This document shows, one piece after another, positions 58,168 through 64,000 of a stretch of 64,000 nucleotides of DNA; within the stretch, counting starts at the first letter, position 1; each line of letters opens with the position of its first letter. Under the pieces are notes generated by a model. It searched no databases and had not been told where the DNA came from. It was given only the letters and a program-made list of their open reading frames with translations. The stretch covers positions 1 through 64,000 of the IMG/VR virus record IMGVR_UViG_3300027714_002764; one strand, written 5' to 3'. This stretch comes from a virus. The position numbers were made by a program, and so were the translations under genes.

Positions 58168-60063
58168 ATGGCGAACCGCTCATTATTTAGTAGACTGTCA
58201 AGATTATTTTCATCCGATGTAATAGTAAGAAATATCGGAGGGGATCAATTAAAGATAGTTGATACTAACAATATACAGAGTACTGGTAAATACCAGACTA
58301 ACTCACTGATGGACAAATTTAGCCGTCTTTATATATACAACAATAAAAATATATTTAACCCTAATGTAAATTATCAGACATTAAGGATTCAACTCTATTC
58401 TGATTATGAGGCAATGGATACTGATCCTATCATAGCATCAGCTTTAGATATTCTAGCAGATGAAGCTACTGTAAAGAGTGATAAGAATGAAGTACTAGGA
58501 ATTAAATCATCAGATGAGAATATACAAAGAGTACTATATAATTTATTCTACGATGTACTTAACATAGAATTTAACTTATGGAGCTGGACACGTAATATGT
58601 GTAAGCACGGTGACTTTTTCTTAAAGTTAGAGATAGCAGAGAAATTTGGTGTTTATAATGTTATTCCTTATACCGTATATAATATGGTAAGATTTGAAGG
58701 ATTAGATCCTGAAAAACCTCAAGGTGTAACTTTTCAATTAGATCCTGATGGATTAGCTTCTTCTCAAGATCCTAATTATATACCTAAAAGAGATGCTAAA
58801 ACAATACAATTTGATAACTACGAAATAGCACATTTTAGATTACTATCAGATACTAACTACCTACCTTACGGCCGTTCTTACTTAGAACCAGCAAGAAAGA
58901 TATATAAACAAGTTACTCTTATGGAGGATGCGATGTTAATACACCGTATAATGAGAGCTCCTGAGAAAAGAATGTTCTACGTTAATGTAGGTAATATACC
59001 TCCTAATGAAGTAGAGAACTTTATGCAGAAGACTATTACACAGATGAAAAAGACTCCTTATGTAGGATCTGATGGTCAATATAACTTAAAGTTCAATATG
59101 CAGAATATGATGGAAGATTTCTATCTACCTGTTAGAGGAGGAGATACTTCTACTCGTATTGAGACTACTAAAGGATTAGAGTACGATGGAACAAACGATG
59201 TACAGTACTTACAAGCTAAGTTATTTGCTGCATTAAAGATACCTAAGGCATACTTTGGATATGAAGGTGATTTAAGCGGGAAAGCTACTCTAGCAGCAGA
59301 AGATATTAGATTTGCTCGTACAGTAGAGAGAATACAAAGAATTATAGAATCAGAGTTAACTAAGATAGCTTTAGTACATTTATATACTCAAGGATTTACA
59401 GGTGAGAGTTTAACTAACTTTGAATTAAAGTTAACTACTCCATCTATTATATTTGAACAAGAGAAAATAGCTCTATTAAAAGAGAAGGTAGATCTTGCAA
59501 ACCAAATGAAAGACACTAAACTATTCTCTTCAGACTACATATATGAAAATATATTCGATCTATCAGAAGATGCTTACATGGAAATGAGAGACTTAGTTAG
59601 AGAAGATAGTAAACGACTATTCAGAATAGCACAGATAGAAGGTGAAGGAAACGATCCTGCTAAATCAGGTACTTCTTACGGTACACCACATGATCTTGCT
59701 TCTATGTACGGTAGACGTTCTACTTCAACACCGAAAGGCGGAGGACCAGATGATTTACCTCCTGGATATTCCGAAGTAGAAGAAACACCTGAATGGGGAG
59801 AACCAGGCCCAGAAGGAGGAAGACCAACTGAGAAGGCATCTATATACGGTACTAATAAAGGCTTAGGAGGACGTGATCCTCTAGGGACACATGGCATGCA
59901 TGGAGGCTTTCCTTCAGACAATGACAATGTTATGGAAGGCCTAACAACTAAAACAGTTTACCATAAAAATAAAGATATGCTCAAAGATATTGTCTTTAAG
60001 AAAGATACGGTGAAAGAATCAGAAATGTTAAAAGAGGATAACATTAGAGATTTAGGAAACTAA
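58168..60063 (+). CDS. gp20: Portal protein gp20-like, 631 aa
   Basis: YEAMDTDPIIASALDILADE, FLKLEIAEKFGVYNVIPYTV, IHRIMRAPEKRMFYVNVGNI and KIPKAYFGYEGDLSGKATLA are characteristic of T4-type portal proteins. The protein forms the dodecameric ring where packaging starts and the neck joins. Length is somewhat above T4 gp20 (524), with a disordered Pro/Gly C-terminal part (GGGPDDLPPGYSEVEETPEW). It follows terminase as expected and has a late box. Confidence 0.9.
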   Translation: MANRSLFSRLSRLFSSDVIVRNIGGDQLKIVDTNNIQSTGKYQTNSLMDKFSRLYIYNNKNIFNPNVNYQTLRIQLYSDYEAMDTDPIIASALDILADEATVKSDKNEVLGIKSSDENIQRVLYNLFYDVLNIEFNLWSWTRNMCKHGDFFLKLEIAEKFGVYNVIPYTVYNMVRFEGLDPEKPQGVTFQLDPDGLASSQDPNYIPKRDAKTIQFDNYEIAHFRLLSDTNYLPYGRSYLEPARKIYKQVTLMEDAMLIHRIMRAPEKRMFYVNVGNIPPNEVENFMQKTITQMKKTPYVGSDGQYNLKFNMQNMMEDFYLPVRGGDTSTRIETTKGLEYDGTNDVQYLQAKLFAALKIPKAYFGYEGDLSGKATLAAEDIRFARTVERIQRIIESELTKIALVHLYTQGFTGESLTNFELKLTTPSIIFEQEKIALLKEKVDLANQMKDTKLFSSDYIYENIFDLSEDAYMEMRDLVREDSKRLFRIAQIEGEGNDPAKSGTSYGTPHDLASMYGRRSTSTPKGGGPDDLPPGYSEVEETPEWGEPGPEGGRPTEKASIYGTNKGLGGRDPLGTHGMHGGFPSDNDNVMEGLTTKTVYHKNKDMLKDIVFKKDTVKESEMLKEDNIRDLGN

Positions 60064-60067
60064 CCCA

Positions 60068-60075
60068 TATTTATA
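60068..60075 (+). promoter_or_regulatory. Late-box TATTTATA
   Basis: Exact TATTTATA, 24 bases before the ATG at 60092, in the 28-base gap after the portal gene. Confidence 0.5.
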
Positions 60076-60091
60076 ATAGTAAACGTGTAGA

Positions 60092-60946
60092 ATGAAAATA
60101 AAACACTCAAAATTACGTAATACTGGTCTTATCTTCGAATTGTTAGTAAAGCAGATAGCTGCTGATACACTTAACAATAAGGATAGTAAGGCTGTAGGTA
60201 TACTAAAGAACCACTTCGGAGGAAGAACATCGCTAGTAAGAGAATTCAAATTATATGAATTTATATTAAAGAATAGAGGAGTAGACAGGCACAAAGCTGA
60301 AACTATACTTTCTACTATAACTGAGGTATCTCGAAAACTAGATCAGTCGCAACTTAAAAAACAGAAGTATGCTCTTGTAGCTGAAATAAAGAAATCGTAT
60401 AATATAGATGATTTTTTTGCTATTCAAGTTAGAGACTATAAAGCACTTGCTTCCCTTTACTGTTTACTAGAAGGACAGAATGCTAAAACAATAGTATCTC
60501 CTTCAGATTTAGTAAATAATAAAACTACAATTTTAGAACACCTTACTTCCACTATACAGGATAAAGATGATGTTAAAGAAAGTTTAATCGAGGAGTATTC
60601 TAAATACGACAAAGATTTAAGATTATTAACATTTAAAATACTATTAGAAAAATTCAACGATAACTATAAAGAACTCCTTCCTGAACAGAAGAATATATTA
60701 AAACTCTTTATTACATCAGTTGAATCTACTTCTGCTTTACGTAAAATAGTTAATGAGGAACTTATTAAGATTAGCGATATAATCAATAAGTACGGAGCTA
60801 AAATTAAAGACGAAGTAGTAAAGATTAAATTAGATGAAATTTCTAAATCTATCAAACCAGTAAGTGCTAAAGAGAAAATTAAAGATAGTCATTTAGTTAA
60901 TCTTATGCAATATTATGATTTAGTTAATGAACTAAAAACATTCTAA
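60092..60946 (+). CDS. Prohead-region helical protein, 284 aa
   Basis: Nearly all-helical and strongly charged (RNTGLIFELLVKQIAADTLN, KAETILSTITEVSRKLDQSQ). It lies between the portal and protease genes, where T4 has core genes 67 and 68, but shows no similarity to them that I can see. I recall a similar protein after the portal in other marine T4-like phages. Likely a core or assembly factor. Confidence 0.55.
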   Translation: MKIKHSKLRNTGLIFELLVKQIAADTLNNKDSKAVGILKNHFGGRTSLVREFKLYEFILKNRGVDRHKAETILSTITEVSRKLDQSQLKKQKYALVAEIKKSYNIDDFFAIQVRDYKALASLYCLLEGQNAKTIVSPSDLVNNKTTILEHLTSTIQDKDDVKESLIEEYSKYDKDLRLLTFKILLEKFNDNYKELLPEQKNILKLFITSVESTSALRKIVNEELIKISDIINKYGAKIKDEVVKIKLDEISKSIKPVSAKEKIKDSHLVNLMQYYDLVNELKTF

Positions 60947-60947
60947 T

Positions 60948-61181
60948 ATGAAAAGATCTATTCTAATACAATTAGTAAGAGAAGTATTAACAGAAACTAG
61001 TACCACAAATACGGGAGGAGCTACAATGAAAGCAGGTCAAGGATCTGCTAAAGGACATGTAGGAGCATTCGGTACAGATGAAACAAAAAATAAAGCAACT
61101 AAATCATCAAAGAAAGACGGTTTAAAAGTAGTTAAGAGACCTAAAAGGCCCACAAGCACTAAACTTATAGATTATATATAA
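60948..61181 (+). CDS. Small basic protein with leader-like start, 77 aa
   Basis: KRSILIQLVREVLTETSTTN gives the hydrophobic leader with an L-T-E-T site. After cleavage the rest would be Gly, Lys and Thr-rich and basic (KNKATKSSKKDGLKVVKRPK), a DNA-binding composition like that of T4 internal peptides. It lies one base after the helical gene and its stop abuts the next ATG. Confidence 0.6.
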   Translation: MKRSILIQLVREVLTETSTTNTGGATMKAGQGSAKGHVGAFGTDETKNKATKSSKKDGLKVVKRPKRPTSTKLIDYI

Positions 61182-62867
61182 ATGAGAACAGTAACAACAA
61201 CAGAAAAATATAGAGCTGTAAACGAAGGAGCAATGTCTCCTAAAGAATTTGTAAGACAAATGCGTTTAACTCACCCACAACATATCAGTCAATTTAATGG
61301 CTACGACGATACTGTTCAAATATTAAAGAATAGAGGTCTATTATTTGAAACTTCAACTGTCAAAGTAGAAGCTAAGAAAGCTAAGGTAGAAGTACTTGCA
61401 GAAGAGAATTATAGCAAAAAGGGAGAACAACCTATTAACTACTCTTTAGATACTTTAGATAGAGGAATAAGAGTAGAATTAGAAACTGCAGGTGTAAATC
61501 TTCCTGTAGATCATATCACAGAAGATGACTATAATGCAGCATATAAAAAAGCTAAAGCTAATTTAGACAAAAATTGTAATCACTACCTAGATCTAATATC
61601 AGGAAATTCCGATAAAGTAGACAAACATGATAAAGCAGTAGAAGTTACTACTAACAATCACGTTGATACTTTTAACGGACTTAAAAAAGCAACCTTAAAA
61701 GAAGGGTTTGGAGATGGAATAGATGTTACTGCTCATATAGCAGATGATGAATCAGACAACGGAGTACCTAAGGATTTAAAATTAGAAAAGAAAAGACTTC
61801 CAAGAGGATTAAAACTAGTTAAAGAAAACTTGGAGAACATTATTAAACACATAAAAGACCATTATAAAGACGTATTTCCTGGTAATGAATTAAATGATAT
61901 AATTCAAGAGTTTATTAAAATGCATCATAGTGACTTAGCTAGAGGAGAAGATCCATTAGAGGAGTTTAATCAATTCATTGATGCTAATTACCAAATGAAA
62001 ATACAAGAAAAGCAATCCACTATGGATACTGACTCAGACTCTACCACTCTAACACATGATTGTGCATCTCACGTACTTCATGAAAAGCTAGGACCCGGTA
62101 TATGTCTACATGGACGTCATACTTTAGTAGAAACAGCACCTGGAAAGGGAGAAGTTACTCATTATGATGTATTCTTTAAGAACAGTAATAAGATTGTTAA
62201 GAACCTTTCTGTTAATGAGCTGAACGTTGTATCAATGGAAGAGCATCACCACAAAAACGAATCTGAAGAAGTAGCAGAAAAGAAAGGTAAAGATCACGAC
62301 GGAGATGGAGACATCGATGGAGATGATTATATGCATGCTAAAGATAAAGCTATTAAAAAAGCAATGGGTAAAGATGAGCAACTTAAAGAAGCTATTAAAT
62401 CCATTATCAAGAAAACACTTATTAACGAAGCTGCTACAGCCAAACTATCAGATTGGGGAAAAGGCTACGATAATTTTCCAGGCGTTAAACCAGTAGTTAA
62501 TGAATTAGAAAATATTGTAACAGAAATAGAGCAATTTCATGATAAGATGGCAGAAAAAATTGCAGGTGCATTTGCTAAAACATCTGAATTTAGAAACGAA
62601 GAAGGTTTAAAGATAGGTGCATTTATTTCTCCATCCTTAGAAGCTGCCTTTAAGCAGGATTTAAGACCGGTAATAAAAGGAGGATACACTTCTAAAGTAT
62701 CTCTACCTAAAGTTAGAACAATCTCTAAAGCAGAAATTGATGCTCAACAAATGCAAGAAGCTCCTATAGAAGAAAAAGAATCTTTATTTGCTCCAACTGT
62801 AAACGGAACATTAAGAGAAAACAACACTAATTTCGACCTTAGAAAATTCTTAAAGGAAAATAAATAG
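61182..62867 (+). CDS. Prohead core/scaffold candidate with EF-hand-like loop, 561 aa
   Basis: Acidic and helical, with AVNEGAMSPKEFVRQMRLTH near the start. At about residues 370-390 is DHDGDGDIDGDDYMHAKDKA, a D-x-D-x-D-x-x-x-x-D loop like EF-hand or dockerin calcium sites. The C-terminus NFDLRKFLKENK repeats the N-terminal tag of the 94-aa gene at 54736. Position just before the protease gene is that of the T4 core genes. Many L-x-E and V-x-E sites would let the protease break it into peptides. This is inference from place and composition. Confidence 0.5.
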   Translation: MRTVTTTEKYRAVNEGAMSPKEFVRQMRLTHPQHISQFNGYDDTVQILKNRGLLFETSTVKVEAKKAKVEVLAEENYSKKGEQPINYSLDTLDRGIRVELETAGVNLPVDHITEDDYNAAYKKAKANLDKNCNHYLDLISGNSDKVDKHDKAVEVTTNNHVDTFNGLKKATLKEGFGDGIDVTAHIADDESDNGVPKDLKLEKKRLPRGLKLVKENLENIIKHIKDHYKDVFPGNELNDIIQEFIKMHHSDLARGEDPLEEFNQFIDANYQMKIQEKQSTMDTDSDSTTLTHDCASHVLHEKLGPGICLHGRHTLVETAPGKGEVTHYDVFFKNSNKIVKNLSVNELNVVSMEEHHHKNESEEVAEKKGKDHDGDGDIDGDDYMHAKDKAIKKAMGKDEQLKEAIKSIIKKTLINEAATAKLSDWGKGYDNFPGVKPVVNELENIVTEIEQFHDKMAEKIAGAFAKTSEFRNEEGLKIGAFISPSLEAAFKQDLRPVIKGGYTSKVSLPKVRTISKAEIDAQQMQEAPIEEKESLFAPTVNGTLRENNTNFDLRKFLKENK

Positions 62868-62873
62868 AACCAC

Positions 62874-63452
62874 ATGACACAATTACTAGTAGATGTTACG
62901 CCATTTAAGTCCGTACTAAAAGAAGCGAAAGGGAGACCTGGAGTTTATGAAGTAGAGGGTGTTATGCAAAGAGCTAAAGCAGAAAATCAAAACGGTAGAG
63001 TTTACAAAAAAGAGATTCTCATGAGAGAAGCTAAGAAGTATGTAGATGAATTCGTTAAAAGAGGAAATGCTTTTGGAGAACTAGATCACCCAGAATCTCC
63101 AATCGTATCTTTAAAAAATGCTTCCCACGTAGTTAAAGACTTATGGTGGAAAGGAGATGATCTTATGGGTAAAGTAGAACTACTTAATACTCCATCAGGT
63201 AATATTGTTAAGGAGATTATAAAAGCAGGTCATACTATTGGTATCTCTTCTAGAGGAACAGGCTCAGTTAATCAAACTAATGAAGGACATTTAGAAGTAC
63301 AACCAGACTTTGAATTAGTATGTTGGGACTTTGTATCTAATCCTTCTACTCATGGAGCATTTATGAATCCTATAACACTACAAGAAGGTAAATCTCAAGT
63401 ATCTCCTTACTTAAATCTAGATTCAATACTCAACGATATACTAAGAGCGTAA
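62874..63452 (+). CDS. gp21: Prohead protease gp21-like, 192 aa
   Basis: NGRVYKKEILMREAKKYVDE, GELDHPESPIVSLKNASHVV with His72, and HTIGISSRGTGSVNQ with the serine in S125-S126 are the motifs of the T4 gp21 family of serine proteases. The enzyme matures the prohead by cutting core, internal and capsid proteins after (I/L)-x-E. It is 20 residues shorter than T4 gp21 (212). Its presence, with many proteins in this window that carry such sites at the N-terminus, is central to the packaging hypothesis. Confidence 0.85.
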   Translation: MTQLLVDVTPFKSVLKEAKGRPGVYEVEGVMQRAKAENQNGRVYKKEILMREAKKYVDEFVKRGNAFGELDHPESPIVSLKNASHVVKDLWWKGDDLMGKVELLNTPSGNIVKEIIKAGHTIGISSRGTGSVNQTNEGHLEVQPDFELVCWDFVSNPSTHGAFMNPITLQEGKSQVSPYLNLDSILNDILRA

Positions 63453-63456
63453 TTTA

Positions 63457-63543
63457 GTGGAACTTACTCCTTACTTACAGGGACTATTCTATTTAGTATG
63501 TCTGTTAATATGCTGGCAACTATATAAAATTAATAATAAATAA
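63457..63543 (+). CDS. Possible 28-aa membrane peptide
   Basis: A GTG at 63457 opens a frame MELTPYLQGLFYLVCLLICW followed by QLYKINNK and a stop. One helix. It fills the gap between the protease and the last gene. The start codon is weak and there is no clear ribosome site. Confidence 0.35.
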   Translation: MELTPYLQGLFYLVCLLICWQLYKINNK

Positions 63544-63552
63544 TAGGTCTTA

Positions 63553-64000
63553 ATGTCAAATCTTTTTATATACGGTTGCAGCCATAGTGCTCATAACCAT
63601 TTAGAAGACTATGTTAATAAGATCACAGACACCCCACAGGACTATAGTAACCCTTGGTTCCCTACAGATATTGATGTTGATAACCCTGGAGTAGCTGCAT
63701 CTTGGTATAATAGGATTTATAACGAACTCAATTTTAATAAGTTTAAATGTTATGCACTGTCTGGTACAAGTAACAACCTTATATTGCAGCAGATATTAGC
63801 GACAGCTAATGAATGGGAATCTAGAGATACTATCATTATACAAAGAACAGATGGTCTAAGACAATTAAATAGCGCAACCCTATTAAATAAAACTAATCCT
63901 AGAAAACTTAAAGAATATAAAGATAGATTTAATCATCAGTTAATAACCATTCATACACAGGAAATACAGACTATGGTTAAAAGATCAGGTGATTCTCTTA
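63553..64000 (+). CDS. SGNH-hydrolase-like protein, N-terminal part (partial)
   Basis: ATG at 63553; open to the right edge (149 codons). It begins MSNLFIYGCSHSAHNHLEDY, the strand plus G-C-S-H of SGNH block I, then ASWYNRIYNELN, YALSGTSNNLILQQIL (a G-x-x-N-like block II/III) and DTIIIQRTDGLRQL. It is the third such protein in the window, here next to head genes. Its end and catalytic D-x-x-H cannot be seen. Confidence 0.6.
   Translation, partial: MSNLFIYGCSHSAHNHLEDYVNKITDTPQDYSNPWFPTDIDVDNPGVAASWYNRIYNELNFNKFKCYALSGTSNNLILQQILATANEWESRDTIIIQRTDGLRQLNSATLLNKTNPRKLKEYKDRFNHQLITIHTQEIQTMVKRSGDSL

Overview
The window is one contiguous piece of a T4-like myovirus genome, AT-rich and almost entirely coding. 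The host is most likely a member of the Bacteroidota, probably a flavobacterium. Three things support this. Promoter-like sites have a TTG box about 20 bases upstream of TATATTTA, as in Bacteroidota -33/-7 promoters. Lipoproteins carry acidic or charged residues just after the lipobox cysteine, as in Bacteroidota surface lipoproteins. Two cargo genes, a BtuG/YncE-like lipoprotein and a DUF6580 membrane protein, are typical of that phylum. The T4 relationship rests on a late sigma factor gp55, baseplate proteins gp25 and gp6, terminase gp17, portal gp20, prohead protease gp21 and primase gp61. No tRNA, CRISPR array or insertion sequence was recognised.

Layout. 1-12.9 kb: metabolic and surface genes, including SGNH-like proteins, an MscS-like protein, DUF932, a cytidylyltransferase, two 2OG-Fe(II)/PhyH oxygenases, a glycosyltransferase, a flavodoxin-fold reductase, serine hydroxymethyltransferase, an FNR-type reductase, and the DUF6580 plus BtuG-like pair. 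13-21.1 kb: an early region of very small genes behind near-identical promoters. It includes a minus-strand island of six tiny genes (18.4-19.4 kb), a poorly coding stretch (17.2-17.7 kb) and a GC-rich hairpin-bearing element (19.4-19.5 kb). 21.2-39.5 kb: HD protein, gp55, baseplate and tail genes ending in two S74-chaperone fibres. 39.5-56.5 kb: an accessory late region in which many unrelated proteins begin with the same short N-terminus, roughly MKLsdIILtE. A primase plus PD-(D/E)XK nuclease island with its own early-type promoter sits inside it. 56.5-63.5 kb: head genes in T4 order, terminase, portal, prohead-core candidates and protease. A third SGNH-like gene is cut by the right edge.

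How the parts may work together. Early genes share a TTG-N20-TATATT(T/A)A promoter with a conserved spacer and an AAAGGTTATG start context. Late genes have a TATTTATA box 22-32 bases upstream of the start codon, and a tandem array of the T4-type box TATAAATA precedes the operon that encodes gp55. The most notable system is the set of late proteins with a shared N-terminus ending in an (I/L)-x-E site. This is what T4 internal head proteins use for capsid targeting and for removal by the gp21 protease. My inference is that these proteins, including a P-loop kinase-like protein, a HAD nucleotidase, a DUF5872 protein, zinc ribbons and possibly a fused nucleotidyltransferase with two HExxH metallopeptidase modules, are packaged in the capsid and delivered with the DNA.
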